A stretch of 64,000 nt of DNA from Lysinibacillus fusiformis. GTDB taxonomy: Bacteria > Bacillota > Bacilli > Bacillales_A > Planococcaceae. The translations under genes and the position numbers were made by a program. Within the stretch, counting starts at the first letter, position 1, and every line of letters begins with the position of its first letter. The stretch spans positions 682,001 to 746,000 of the forward strand of contig NZ_CP070490.1 of the NCBI RefSeq assembly GCF_016925635.1, written 5' to 3'. This document shows, in pieces, positions 37,442 through 47,050 of the stretch. The notes beneath the pieces were generated by a model. That model did no database searches. It had not been told where the DNA came from and saw only the letters and a program-made list of their open reading frames with translations.

Positions 37442-39193
37442 TTAGAAGGTTTCAATAAAGAAATCCACCACATCATTTAACATAACCATGGCTTTATTCC
37501 TTACCTTCTCAAAATTCGTATATTGGTTTGTATAAATGATTTGCTTTTTACTATCTGTAATCAAAATATCCTCTATGAATGTGTCGTAAATATCATCGGC
37601 ATACTGTTCATGTGAAGTATCCTTTTTACTGTACAGCGCACCAAATCCAATCTGTGCCCCTTGTAATGCTGGATTTATTTGAACGGTTTCGGATAATACA
37701 TTATCTACATTTATTTCTATTTTATCCTGATGGACTGTAATATTAAATACTCTCTTTTTCGTTAAGTTTCTTGGGTATTCTTTGTCATTAATACGAGAAC
37801 CTTTTTGAGTATCATGATAGGTGTAAACGGTCGCCTTGTTAAAGGCATATTCCTCTTCATTCCATTTTACTTCATTTAACTGAAATCGTTCCTTCTCAAC
37901 AATCCCTGCCTCTGGTAATTTTTCACTTACCACAATCTCATTATCTACTAATGCAATTCTCAAATAGCTGTTTGTTGTTGCATCATAATTGGTATAGAAA
38001 GCTTGCTGACCTACAACGTTTCCTTTGAATGTAAAATTTGCTTGAAAGTTTTCGGCTAATGCATCCTTTAAGAGAATTCTACCTTCACTAGATGGGGGAG
38101 AGGTTAACGTAATTTCATTATTTTCAAATTCTGCCGCCCCATTTACCACATGCCAATTTTGAGCTATTTGAGGATCTCCTATCTTAAATTCAATGTTTTG
38201 TTTACTAGTTTGAAAAATTTTCATCATGACATGATTGGTTGACCAATACGGCGAAACTTGTAAACGATTTAAGTTATAAAGATCTGCTTCTCGATCATTA
38301 TAAGCACCCAACTCTAAATTAAAATGCAGACGAAACTTGTCTTTAATTTCCTTGTCATTGATTTTCTGTACTAACGGGTCCATATTGTTATAAAGAGAGT
38401 TAGCATGCATAATCGCATAGGCTTTTGGCACTTCACCAAACTCCTGTTGATAGATATCCTCCATCAGCTTATAATCCTTCTTAATGCGTTCTTCCATCTC
38501 TTGCCGTGTTTCACTTGGAATCATATATGGATTGCGAATAAAGTCCATTAAATAGTGGTTGTAGTATTCTATCGTTGTTTTATTGGGTACATCATTTTCA
38601 TCGATAACACCAAGTGATTGTCCTTTATCATTAAAAACATTAATATAGGTTAGCCTATAGCCATTAGATCCTAATTCCCAATACCCACTTCTTTTCATCA
38701 GCTTTAAATCTTTAGGCTTTAAGAATTTACTATCCCTCGTAGCCATTTTATTAGCATACGTAAACATCGTCGCCTTATAATTTAATTTTTCCATAATATT
38801 TTGAGCAAAAATACTAGAATCTGTGCGACCATCCTCAAAGGATAAATACAATGCTTTTTTAGGCAATGGTTTGTCTTTTTGATAAAAATCTAAAATATCC
38901 TTTTGTGTAATCGTTTGATAACCTTGTTTTTTCAGCAATGTTAATTGTTCATCCAAATTCTTTTTAGACACATATTTGGGAGAATCATTTCTACTCAGCC
39001 CAAAATAAGAAAGGGCAATAAATCCCTCTTTATTGTTTAATGGTACCGCTTCAGCCGTTCGCCTCTCTGTCAAAAATATAGCTTTTATTAAAATCACAGC
39101 TAATAAGAACACAATGATTAATTGTACGATCGAACGAATGATTTTCCGACGATTTTTTTTAGCTGGCTGGAGTTCTATACTTTTTCCTTTCAT
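37442..39193 (-). CDS. PgaB-like polysaccharide deacetylase, membrane-anchored
   Basis: 583 aa. An N-terminal anchor (IVQLIIVFLLAVILIKAIF) is followed by a NodB-type domain with IALSYFGLSRND, LYLSFEDGRTDSS (metal-site Asp) and YWELGSNGYRLT. In that last motif the expected HSxxH is changed to NG-Y, so metal binding may be altered. The C-terminal 250 residues look like a beta-sandwich lectin-type domain (FTFKGNVVGQQAFYTNYDA, then IEINVDNVLSETVQIN). It overlaps the glycosyltransferase gene by four bases (ATGA). It probably modifies the nascent polymer outside the cell. Confidence 0.82.
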   Translation of the reverse strand: MKGKSIELQPAKKNRRKIIRSIVQLIIVFLLAVILIKAIFLTERRTAEAVPLNNKEGFIALSYFGLSRNDSPKYVSKKNLDEQLTLLKKQGYQTITQKDILDFYQKDKPLPKKALYLSFEDGRTDSSIFAQNIMEKLNYKATMFTYANKMATRDSKFLKPKDLKLMKRSGYWELGSNGYRLTYINVFNDKGQSLGVIDENDVPNKTTIEYYNHYLMDFIRNPYMIPSETRQEMEERIKKDYKLMEDIYQQEFGEVPKAYAIMHANSLYNNMDPLVQKINDKEIKDKFRLHFNLELGAYNDREADLYNLNRLQVSPYWSTNHVMMKIFQTSKQNIEFKIGDPQIAQNWHVVNGAAEFENNEITLTSPPSSEGRILLKDALAENFQANFTFKGNVVGQQAFYTNYDATTNSYLRIALVDNEIVVSEKLPEAGIVEKERFQLNEVKWNEEEYAFNKATVYTYHDTQKGSRINDKEYPRNLTKKRVFNITVHQDKIEINVDNVLSETVQINPALQGAQIGFGALYSKKDTSHEQYADDIYDTFIEDILITDSKKQIIYTNQYTNFEKVRNKAMVMLNDVVDFFIETF

Positions 39194-41055
39194 TCCTTCT
39201 CACCCATTTTTCTATTTTTCAACATCGAAAACCGGGATTTTCGTACTTTTTGCTTTTCCATTTTCTTTTCTTTCGCTAGAACGTCTTGAGGGGTTTCTCT
39301 TGTTCCCCATGTAGATTTCCAAAAAGTTACCCAGGCTGCTGGCATCTGCCAAAGCAAAATAAATTCATAATAGAGAACAAAAATAAAACCAAACCCCCAT
39401 AGTGTGCTCTTTCTAAAGAATAAATGTGCCAAACTCATTAACATTGCCATTAATAGTAAGCCTAGTAAAAATGTTGTTGGAAAAATGCCATATACTAGTG
39501 GTACATAAATTAAGTTATACACAACAATAATCGGGGCAGCGATTGGCACAATTAAACCAATGATAAAGAAAAGAAACATAAAAGGTTCTTTTTTCCACAT
39601 AAATATAAATGCGCGTAATGATTCTCTTAACCAAGAACGTTTCCATCTCATTTGTTGTGCTAAAAAAACTTTCGTATCAGAGGGCACAATCGTAGAACAA
39701 ATGGCATTATCCTGATAGCCTGTTCGATGTGTTTTCAAAATATAGTTGGTCATGCTGCGGTCATCCCCAAATGTGGCTGGCTGACCGAGAAACTTTTGAT
39801 TAAGCCAGGCTGTCTCATTTTTTAGAATAAGCTCTTTCCGATAACATGCTAATGGCCCTGATAAACAAGTAACCGTATCAAACCATGATTCGGCTGCTTT
39901 CATAATACGGAAGGCAATATAATAACGGACTGTTTGTAATTTTGTAAGAGAATTGGTAAATTTATTTTCAACCTCCGTTCGACCAGCCACACCGCCCATT
40001 TTGGGATCTTGGAAAGGCTGAACTAAATTGCGAATGGCATGTGGCTCTAAAAAACTATCTGAATCCACAAACACAACCAATTCATGCTTGGCTTGATGAA
40101 CCCCTGCAACTAAGGCTTCTCGCTTTCCTCCGTTCTGTGGTAGCTTATAAAACTTTAAGCGATCATTTGTCCTAAAACGTTCACCCTCACCATGTATAAG
40201 ATTAATCATATCCTTTGCCTTTTCTTCTGTACGATCTGTTGAACAATCATCCACGACGATTACTTCTAACTTATCCACTGGATAATATTGATTAATACAA
40301 CTAGATACCGTGCGATGAATCCATTCCTCTTCGTTAAACACAGGAATTATAATGGATACACCTGGTTCAAACTTCGGATTGATTGGTATATTTTTGTAAA
40401 GCATACCAAATACATATCTGCTTAACAGAAACGTTGCGGCAATAATACTATAAAGATATAAAAATTTATTAAACCTGAAATAAATCAAACTTTCGGCTCT
40501 CATTAATATGACACATAGTGACACAATCAAGAAAAATAAGCTGGCTACAAAAATAGAAACGCCCCACCGATTTTTTATCATATACTCATTTAAAGGATGC
40601 AAAAATTCACATGCAACATAATAGCGGGTTTGTTCATCTACTTCTTTAGTAAAGCAACGTATAACCCTAGCCTTTAACTTGACTTTGGACTCATAGCCCT
40701 CTGGCATTGCCCCACCTGGTATTGTGAATCCCATAGTTAGTATTTCATCGATCAATAAATGCTGGGGCTGATGGGAGTAAACAAGGATACCCGTTACCGA
40801 AATATCCTCCGCATAATATTTATTAGAACTCACTGGACGTCTAGGTCTTTTAAGCTGAACCTCAAAATTTGTTTCATAGCGTAAACTCATTCGTTGGAGA
40901 CGATAAACTTCGTTCACATCTGTAGGATCAATCTCCTCTTTCTGGTAGGATGCACCACGTCGATCCACTAGGTTTCGTACATTTTCAGGATCGGGAATAT
41001 TTGATAGAATTCGACGGTCAGAGCGTGGTGTCATTAAAATCTCTTTTTTCATCAC
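39190..41055 (-). CDS. PilZ-domain processive glycosyltransferase (GT2, HAS/BcsA-like)
   Basis: 621 aa. The N-terminal PilZ domain has the c-di-GMP signature R-x3-R (RMSLR, about 53-57) and D-x-S-x2-G (EDISVTGI). Two membrane helices follow, then a GT2 domain: VVDDCSTDRT, VVFVDSDSFL (DxD), FGDDRSMTNYIL and QQMRWKRSW (QxxRW, the mark of processive synthases). Four or more C-terminal helices form the secretion channel. Unlike cellulose synthase, the PilZ domain is N-terminal. The operon partners suggest an amino-sugar and/or uronic-acid polymer. Polymer identity cannot be read from sequence. Confidence 0.9.
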   Translation of the reverse strand: MMKKEILMTPRSDRRILSNIPDPENVRNLVDRRGASYQKEEIDPTDVNEVYRLQRMSLRYETNFEVQLKRPRRPVSSNKYYAEDISVTGILVYSHQPQHLLIDEILTMGFTIPGGAMPEGYESKVKLKARVIRCFTKEVDEQTRYYVACEFLHPLNEYMIKNRWGVSIFVASLFFLIVSLCVILMRAESLIYFRFNKFLYLYSIIAATFLLSRYVFGMLYKNIPINPKFEPGVSIIIPVFNEEEWIHRTVSSCINQYYPVDKLEVIVVDDCSTDRTEEKAKDMINLIHGEGERFRTNDRLKFYKLPQNGGKREALVAGVHQAKHELVVFVDSDSFLEPHAIRNLVQPFQDPKMGGVAGRTEVENKFTNSLTKLQTVRYYIAFRIMKAAESWFDTVTCLSGPLACYRKELILKNETAWLNQKFLGQPATFGDDRSMTNYILKTHRTGYQDNAICSTIVPSDTKVFLAQQMRWKRSWLRESLRAFIFMWKKEPFMFLFFIIGLIVPIAAPIIVVYNLIYVPLVYGIFPTTFLLGLLLMAMLMSLAHLFFRKSTLWGFGFIFVLYYEFILLWQMPAAWVTFWKSTWGTRETPQDVLAKEKKMEKQKVRKSRFSMLKNRKMGEKE

Positions 41056-42482
41056 TCAGTCACATCCCTACTTATATCTTCCTCAATCCAAGTCGACATT
41101 TTACTAAAGCTATAGCCATCTTGTTGTAGTTTTTCAATAATTAGAGGTAATGCTTCTACCGTATTCGTCCCATCTAAAATATGCATGACAATGACTTTCC
41201 CTGGTGCAGCCCTTTCGATCACTCTTTCATAAATGTCCTGCGCCTTGTAATCTAAATTCCAATCAAAAGAAGCAATATCGTACATGGCAATGGTTTTAAT
41301 TCCAGCGGCAGTAATAATTTTGGCCGTTCGCTCATCCATTATGCCTTGTGCTGGTCTGAAATATAAAAGTGGTGGCTCTTGTAATGCATAGGTCAGAGCC
41401 CTGTGAGCCTTCACTAAATCATCCTGCAATTCTTCAGGTGTCATCTTCGTCACATCTAAATGGTAATAGGAGTGACTTGCTACCTCGTGACCTTCCTCTA
41501 CAATCATTTTTGCTAACTGTGGATTCTTCTCGACTCCGCTACCAATTAAGAAAAATGTACTTTTGATATTATATTTCCGTAAAACGTCCAGTACTTCTTT
41601 TACGCGCTTTTCATGTGCCCAATCATCAAAAGTAATGGCTATTTCCTTTTTGGACGTCTCTTTTCGATAATATATATTGGGCTTGGCATGCTCATAATTT
41701 AAATTGGGGCTAACAGCGTCATACCCTTTTATTTCTTCTACTGACTTTGTTAAATAACGTTCGTCTAACACATCGCTTAACGTAGTAATCGTGTACTCAT
41801 GTTCTTTAGCCAATTGCGCTAATAAGGGGATGGTATCAATAATGGCAGGATTAATGTATGTGTTGAGATGAATGATAGAGCCCCTATCAATATATTGGCT
41901 GATATAGTCAATTAGTTCTTGAGCACTTTGCATTTTTCTATCAAGTGGATTAATAGATAATCCAATAACTGCCTTCATGTTTAGTGTGGCTGCTACTAAA
42001 CGCATGTTTTCGGTAACATCACCTGAGCGACTGCGAACATATTTCGGAGTATAGCCTAAATGCTCTTCAAAAATTTGATTAGTTAAAAAAATTTCTTCAT
42101 ACGTCTGGTCATAATCTAAAGTTGCTACATTTGGAAACGTCAATGTACCGTTTTGTACCTCATGACCTCTCTTTAAGATATCTTTCACAAGCTCTGGCTC
42201 CTGAGCAACACGCATCCCCTCCAAGAAAAAAGTCGCTTTCATATCCGATTCATCTAACTTTGTTAGTAATTGCTCCATTGTTTCGTTATCTGCGAAGCCA
42301 TTAAATGTTAAGGCAACTTTCGACACGACAATGTTGGCATGACTAATTAAATCACTCATTGTACCATTAGATTTTTTGATTTTAATAGAAGAATCTACTG
42401 GATGAATCGTTTCTTTGGTAGCGGGGTGACATCCCGTTAGAAGTAATAACATAAGCAGACTACAGATTTTAAGTAGTTTCAT
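41052..42482 (-). CDS. lipoprotein with two NodB deacetylase domains, one inactive
   Basis: 476 aa from ATG at 42480-42482. The lipobox is LLTGCH. The first NodB-like domain (about 55-240) has lost the metal residues: VALTFNGFADNET where TFDD is expected, and EVQNGTLTF where HSxxH is expected. The second domain (about 270-470) is complete: IAITFDDWAHEK, VASHSYYHLDV, LLYFRPAQG and VIVMHILDGT. So one domain likely deacetylates an amino sugar polymer and the other may bind it. It overlaps the PilZ synthase by four bases and is 16 bp from the UDP-sugar dehydrogenase. Confidence 0.85.
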   Translation of the reverse strand: MKLLKICSLLMLLLLTGCHPATKETIHPVDSSIKIKKSNGTMSDLISHANIVVSKVALTFNGFADNETMEQLLTKLDESDMKATFFLEGMRVAQEPELVKDILKRGHEVQNGTLTFPNVATLDYDQTYEEIFLTNQIFEEHLGYTPKYVRSRSGDVTENMRLVAATLNMKAVIGLSINPLDRKMQSAQELIDYISQYIDRGSIIHLNTYINPAIIDTIPLLAQLAKEHEYTITTLSDVLDERYLTKSVEEIKGYDAVSPNLNYEHAKPNIYYRKETSKKEIAITFDDWAHEKRVKEVLDVLRKYNIKSTFFLIGSGVEKNPQLAKMIVEEGHEVASHSYYHLDVTKMTPEELQDDLVKAHRALTYALQEPPLLYFRPAQGIMDERTAKIITAAGIKTIAMYDIASFDWNLDYKAQDIYERVIERAAPGKVIVMHILDGTNTVEALPLIIEKLQQDGYSFSKMSTWIEEDISRDVTE

Positions 42483-42498
42483 TTCCAATGAATTCCCC

Positions 42499-43824
42499 TT
42501 ATAACTTGTGATAATTTTTATTTTCAAACACAAAATTGGTATTACGTGTATCAAAAATTAAGGAAGCCTGTTGATCAATTAAAGAATAATCAATTTCTGA
42601 ATGATTCGTTAAAATTAACACTGCATCTGCATGTTGGACTATTTCTCCTGTTAATGGAACTGTATTTAAAAGGGATTGTTGTACAGAGAATGTTTGAATA
42701 AACGGATCGATAATCTTTAGTTCACACTGACTATCTAATAACTGCTGGATAACACGAAGTGCTGGAGATTCACGTGGATCATTTATATTAGGCTTATACG
42801 TAACACCAATGATAACAATCGTTGCCTTACTTAGTTCTTTATTTTGTCTACTTAAGTAATTTTCTAATCTATTCACAACAAAGCTAGGCATTGAATCATT
42901 GACTTTGTCTGCTGCCTCAATTAATGTTGCAGAGATGCCATGCTGTTGCCCAGCCCATAATAAATATTTAGGATCTACTGGTATACAATGCCCCCCTACT
43001 CCAGGTCCAGGTGTAAATGGCATAAATCCGTAGGGCTTTGTAGAAGCTGCTTGAATCACCTCCCAAACATCAATATCCATTTTATAACAAATCTGACTTA
43101 ACTCATTGACAAGGGCAATATTAATTTGTCGAAACGTATTTTCCAGCAATTTCTCCATTTCAGCTACTCTCGGACTCGACACAGTATATATACTGGTATG
43201 AATGACTGTTTCATAAAAGACCTTTGATACTTCTAGACATGCTGCTGTTATTCCCCCAACCACTTTCGGTGTATTCGAAACGGAAAACTTGCTATTTCCT
43301 GGATCTATACGTTCTGGTGAATACGCTAAAAACAAATCATGACCGATGACAAAGCCATTTTTTTGTAAAATGGGCTGAACAAATTCTTCTGTTGTCCCAG
43401 GGTAAGTTGTGCTTTCTAAAATAATGAGCGCATTGGTCTTAATATTTCTTCCGATGTCATGCGTTGCCTCTTTTATAAATGACATATTAGGCGTTCCATC
43501 TACTGCTGTAGGTGTAGGCACACAAATCACTATTACGTCAACTTGCGAAAGTTTGGAAAAATCATTAGTTGCTTCAAATCGACTACTTTTTATGATTCGC
43601 TGTAAATTTTCTTTAGGTAAATCAGCTATATAACTATCACCCTCCTGTATCTGTCTGATTTTATCTTGATTTTTATCAAACCCTATAACATGAAAACCAC
43701 TTTGTACAATCTCAACAGCAAATGGCAGCCCCACATAACCAAGTCCAATAACCCCTATAGTCGCAGTTTTTGTTTTGATTTTATTCGATAAAGCTGAGCT
43801 TCGTGATTGCGTTTTTATTTTCAT
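42499..43824 (-). CDS. UDP-sugar 6-dehydrogenase (UDP-Glc or UDP-GlcNAc/ManNAc type)
   Basis: 441 aa. The NAD-binding motif is IGVIGLGYVGLPFAVEI, the catalytic Cys is in PGPGVGGHCIPVDPKYL, the central helix region is LLENTFRQINIALVNEL, and the C-terminal UDP-binding part includes GVTYKPNINDPRESPA. The VGGHCIPVDP and YKPNINDPRESP signatures fit the WecC/WbpA (UDP-N-acetyl sugar) group slightly better than UDP-glucose dehydrogenases, but this is not decisive. It makes the activated uronic acid for the synthase and heads the five-gene operon. Confidence 0.88.
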   Translation of the reverse strand: MKIKTQSRSSALSNKIKTKTATIGVIGLGYVGLPFAVEIVQSGFHVIGFDKNQDKIRQIQEGDSYIADLPKENLQRIIKSSRFEATNDFSKLSQVDVIVICVPTPTAVDGTPNMSFIKEATHDIGRNIKTNALIILESTTYPGTTEEFVQPILQKNGFVIGHDLFLAYSPERIDPGNSKFSVSNTPKVVGGITAACLEVSKVFYETVIHTSIYTVSSPRVAEMEKLLENTFRQINIALVNELSQICYKMDIDVWEVIQAASTKPYGFMPFTPGPGVGGHCIPVDPKYLLWAGQQHGISATLIEAADKVNDSMPSFVVNRLENYLSRQNKELSKATIVIIGVTYKPNINDPRESPALRVIQQLLDSQCELKIIDPFIQTFSVQQSLLNTVPLTGEIVQHADAVLILTNHSEIDYSLIDQQASLIFDTRNTNFVFENKNYHKL

Positions 43825-44198
43825 AAAAAATGACTCCTCTATCTAAAACAATTTTCAACTTCCAACGGATTTTAAAGATTTTTGAGCAATGATTTATTGA
43901 TAGTAAGCGTTCTACAAAGTAATTGAGTATTTCTCATTATCTTTTTAATCAAACTCCTTTCATTGCTATCGACTTCCTCATGATTTTTCTGTGAAAAACG
44001 ATTAATTAAAAACCTTCAACAATTTGCTAACGTTTATATAGTACTAATTGAAACTAAACAATTTCTAAACATTTCGAAAATACATTATAAAACGCCTATT
44101 TTTCTTATAATTCGACAATATTAGTGCAATAATTCACATTATATTTATCAATAAATTCATACCTACTAGTTCAGGCTAAATAATAAATAAATGCAAAA
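43825..44198. other. AT-rich leader upstream of the polysaccharide operon
   Basis: About 370 bp with no gene. I looked for a GEMM-type c-di-GMP riboswitch and saw none. Promoter elements must be here, but no single pair stands out. Confidence 0.5.
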
Positions 44199-44231
44199 AA
44201 TCCCTTAAGTATCACCAATACTTAAGGGATT
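44199..44231. terminator. strong bidirectional hairpin
   Basis: The 12-bp stem TCCCTTAAGTAT / ATACTTAAGGGA is preceded by A6. It lies between repeats and no gene is directly attached. Confidence 0.7.
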
Positions 44232-44235
44232 ACAT

Positions 44236-44570
44236 AAAAAGGTATGTGAGTCATATGACTCACATACCTTTTTAGTGTTGAAAAACAAAACAGTCAATTG
44301 AAAGGTAGAAATGGATTTCCGTTGCAGGCTACTTGCTTTCCTGTGGGCGAGCGTCGAATCGCTTCCTCCGCTACCGCTCCGTGCAGGGTTTCGCCTGTCT
44401 CGCTATCCCACGGGAGTCAAGTAGCCTTCCACTTCAACCCACTAATTTTTTAGCAAAGGTTTTCAAATAAAGTGAAGGTGCTCACTACTCTTTATGAAGA
44501 GGTGTTGTCACGCATCACTTCTCCACACTGAAAATAAGAGCTTATCCCCTCTAAGAATACAGATAATAGG
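44236..44570. repeat. intergenic repeat unit, copy A, starting with a 38-bp perfect palindrome
   Basis: 44236-44273 is a perfect palindrome (half AAAAAGGTATGTGAGTCAT). It is followed by AGTGTTGAAAAACAAAACA, a GC-rich block with a GCAGGCTACTTGC start and AAGTAGCC end (inverted ends), and then an AT-rich tail containing AATAAGAGCTTATCC. The same order recurs in copy B at 44801-45090, clearly diverged. Confidence 0.75.
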
Positions 44571-44610
44571 CGATTTGATTATGAAAAAAAGTAAAGACAC
44601 TTTGCAGAAT

Positions 44611-44744
44611 GGTTGATTGGAGTGGAGCCAGCGTCACTCCTAGGGGATTTAGCGTTACAGAGGAGACCCTGGAGCGAACGTAAGTGAGTGAAGCGGCTCA
44701 TCGGACGCCCCCTGGAAAGGACGCTGGCGGAACGGAAATCAACC
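44611..44744. repeat. MITE-like intergenic element with 8-bp inverted ends
   Basis: GGTTGATT (44611-44618) and AATCAACC (44737-44744) are inverted. The inner sequence GGAGCCAGCGTC and GGACGCTGGC extends the pairing, so a long imperfect hairpin forms. Its GC content is clearly higher than the surroundings. It resembles the GTTGATTGGAGC...GGAAATCAAC repeats common between genes in Bacillaceae. There is no coding capacity. Confidence 0.75.
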
Positions 44745-44800
44745 CCTCACCTTGCAAAGTTGCTTTTTCTGGCGTTGACATCATCTTTTTTCAACAACAT

Positions 44801-45090
44801 GAAGGTATGTGAGTAATATGACTCACATACCTTCGTAGTGTTGAAAAACAAAACAATCAATAGAATTTTTATGAAAGGTGAAAAGGCTTTCCTTTGCAGG
44901 TTACTTACTTGCTGCTAACGCTCTGTGCTGAGTCTTTCTATCCTACAGGAGTCAAATAGCCTTCCATGCCCACCCACAAAAGTGTTTTCTTTTTGGCAAA
45001 GATTGCACAAATAAAATGAAGGTGTTCACTACCCATTTCATTGATGGTTTCACTACTTCACATTTAAAATAAGAGCCTATCCTTTCTCTA
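44801..45090. repeat. intergenic repeat unit, copy B
   Basis: Begins with a 34-bp palindrome having one mismatch (44801-44834, half GAAGGTATGTGAGT), then GTAGTGTTGAAAAACAAAAC. The GC-rich block is shorter and more decayed than in copy A, and the tail has AATAAGAGCCTATCC. It runs into the IS1182-type remnant. Confidence 0.7.
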
Positions 45091-45361
45091 TAAATAGAAA
45101 TAATGCGTTACTTTCAATTTCTTTGATAGTTTGACGCATGGACTGAATACCAAAATCATACTGAATAAACGTCCTTTAAAGAGAACAACAGGATCAATAC
45201 TAGAAAGACCGTTAGCAGTAAAGGTTTTCTATTAAAGGATAGATAAATGAAAAATCAATAGCAGTCTCTAGTTTTCGCCCTAAATGATCTGTAGGAACTA
45301 AATGATCAATCGTTAACTTTTCTAATTGGTCACGGTCATTGGTTTGATTCTTCGTCATCAT
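45077..45361 (-). pseudogene. IS1182-family transposase remnant
   Basis: Reading from the ATG at 45359-45361, with GAGGTGATC upstream: MMTKNQTNDRDQLEKLTIDH, then LVPTDHLGRKLETAIDFSF and IYPLIENLY, which matches the N-terminus of IS1182-type transposases. A stop follows. In other frames come SIDPVVLFK, then (with further shifts) QYDFGIQSMRQTIKEIE, ending at a stop near 45077. So only the first quarter remains, with at least two frameshifts. The rest, including the catalytic region, is missing. Confidence 0.8.
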
Positions 45362-45423
45362 GGTTGATCACCTCGAAATTTTACTTTTTATCAACATATG
45401 AATAAGGAGTTCTTTATGTAGAA

Positions 45424-45447
45424 GTTGATTGGAACGAAGGGTGGCGA
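45424..45447. repeat. left part of a MITE-like repeat split by the IS4 element
   Basis: Starts with GTTGATTG (45424-45431) and ends with the target duplication GGGTGGCGA (45439-45447). The remainder of the repeat is at 47051-47144. Confidence 0.8.
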
Positions 45448-47041
45448 CCATAGCCGTGTCCTTAAGAAAACATCAGACATCCTACGCCAGATTTTCGTGT
45501 GTTTATCTTCTGTTTAAAATGGGTATTACACAAGGAGTGAGGGAAAAATGGCCTCACTAAATAAACTATACAAATTATCCATCCAAATATTGGGTTTACA
45601 TCGACTTTTAAGAAGTTTTGCGTTTTTTACACTTTAGGCAAAATGACGAAACGTTTCGGGTGAGCGTATCGAAATAGACATATAGCTGTTTTTTCGAATG
45701 CCACATACTTTTTAAAAGTCGATTTATTTGTTTTGCAATCAACCGGACCGTCTTTCTTTCACTAATCCTCCGTTTTCTTGTCACCCATAGATCATTTCTC
45801 ATCATTCCCATGATCATTTCAGTCAATAAAAGCACAATACTTTGAAGATAGAAATGACATAACCATCGTTCAATCTTCACCTTCTTCACCTTATCGACTT
45901 CTAAATCTGATTTCCATGTTTTAAATAAGAGCTCGATTTGCCAGCGTAATCGGTAAAGTTCATGAATTTCACTTGCTGGCATATCCTCTGGTACATTTGT
46001 TAAATAGATGACCACTCCAGGTATTTGTTCTACTTCATTTTTATGGACTTGCCCTTGTTTCTTTTGACGTCTTCTTTTTTCCCGCTTGTGTAGCTCTTTT
46101 TTCTGTTCCTCTGAGAGGCGATAGAGAATACAACGTGCAGGCATTTTTTCGTGTCGTCCTACAAATAATTGGGACCACTCTTTGTATTCGCCACGTACCA
46201 TATCTAATGCGATTTCTTCTAAATGAATTTGTTTGTAACGGCGACTTTCAATCAATTTCCCATTTGGATGACGAGGTGGATGACTTACTTCGACAAACAA
46301 TTGCGTATCTTTTTTCGTTTTTGTGATATAGAAAGCACCTTTTGCGTGCACCTTTTTAAAAAAATCGAATTGAAAATAGCCTAAATCCTGTAGAACCAGT
46401 TCTCTCTCCTGAATCAAAGGTAATCGCGTCATTCCTGCTGGATTATCGGCATCACGTCCGTTCATTAAATCAAAATAAAGTAGCTGTTGGGTTAAATAAT
46501 CAAACTCCACTTGCACTTTAACAGACGAACAATGGACACCCTGAAAATTTCCCTGATAGGCATCTGGCAATTTGATCGTTGTGCTATCTAAAATACGTAT
46601 TCGAGTAAATGTGTATCCCGTTAGCTTGGGGAAGGCGAGTTGAAGCTGCGTTTTGAATAATCGTCCAAAAATGGTTTCCAAAAAAGTAACAGCCCGTTCA
46701 TCAAAGCGTTTATTAAGAGCCGATTTCGTCATAAATATATCCTGCTCCGCCAAGTCCGTACAAAGCGTTTCAAGCGAATCACTGATAATCTCACTCTTTT
46801 TCAAAAACAGAAAGTGTAAAAATTGTGCCGCACTAAACGAACGCTCGCGTTGAATAAAACCCGATAATCTACCCACCTCTTTTACTTCATTTTTCCCAAG
46901 TATCTGAAAAAGTGGCGCAAGTAATTGAATATTTTCTGGTTTCATTTTGCTGGACCTCCTTTATCAAGTGTACTTATCTATACCTTGATAAGAGAAATAT
47001 GAACCAACGAATAAAGGAAATCACTAAGGACACGGCTATGG
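45448..47041 (-). mobile_element. complete IS4-family insertion sequence, 1594 bp
   Basis: Terminal inverted repeats of 17 bp are perfect: CCATAGCCGTGTCCTTA at 45448-45464 and its complement at 47025-47041. Direct 9-bp target duplications GGGTGGCGA flank them at 45439-45447 and 47042-47050. It carries one transposase gene on the minus strand. The element is intact and, since its ends and duplications are unmutated, was probably inserted recently. Confidence 0.92.
45608..46945 (-). CDS. IS4-family transposase (IS231-like)
   Basis: 445 aa. DDE residues are seen in RIRILDSTTIKLPD (first Asp), VLQDLGYFQFDFF (second Asp) and YRLRWQIELLFKTWK, a perfect Y-(2)-R-(3)-E-(6)-K signature of the IS4 family. 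The C-terminal region is basic. The gene fills most of the 1594-bp element and has no frameshift, so it is likely functional. The start ATG has AAAGGAGG upstream. Confidence 0.95.
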   Translation of the reverse strand: MKPENIQLLAPLFQILGKNEVKEVGRLSGFIQRERSFSAAQFLHFLFLKKSEIISDSLETLCTDLAEQDIFMTKSALNKRFDERAVTFLETIFGRLFKTQLQLAFPKLTGYTFTRIRILDSTTIKLPDAYQGNFQGVHCSSVKVQVEFDYLTQQLLYFDLMNGRDADNPAGMTRLPLIQERELVLQDLGYFQFDFFKKVHAKGAFYITKTKKDTQLFVEVSHPPRHPNGKLIESRRYKQIHLEEIALDMVRGEYKEWSQLFVGRHEKMPARCILYRLSEEQKKELHKREKRRRQKKQGQVHKNEVEQIPGVVIYLTNVPEDMPASEIHELYRLRWQIELLFKTWKSDLEVDKVKKVKIERWLCHFYLQSIVLLLTEMIMGMMRNDLWVTRKRRISERKTVRLIAKQINRLLKSMWHSKKQLYVYFDTLTRNVSSFCLKCKKRKTS

Positions 47042-47050
47042 GGGTGGCGA

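Noticed and set aside
43825..44198. c-di-GMP riboswitch before the polysaccharide operon
   Set aside because: The conserved GEMM core and tetraloop receptor motifs are not visible on the minus strand.
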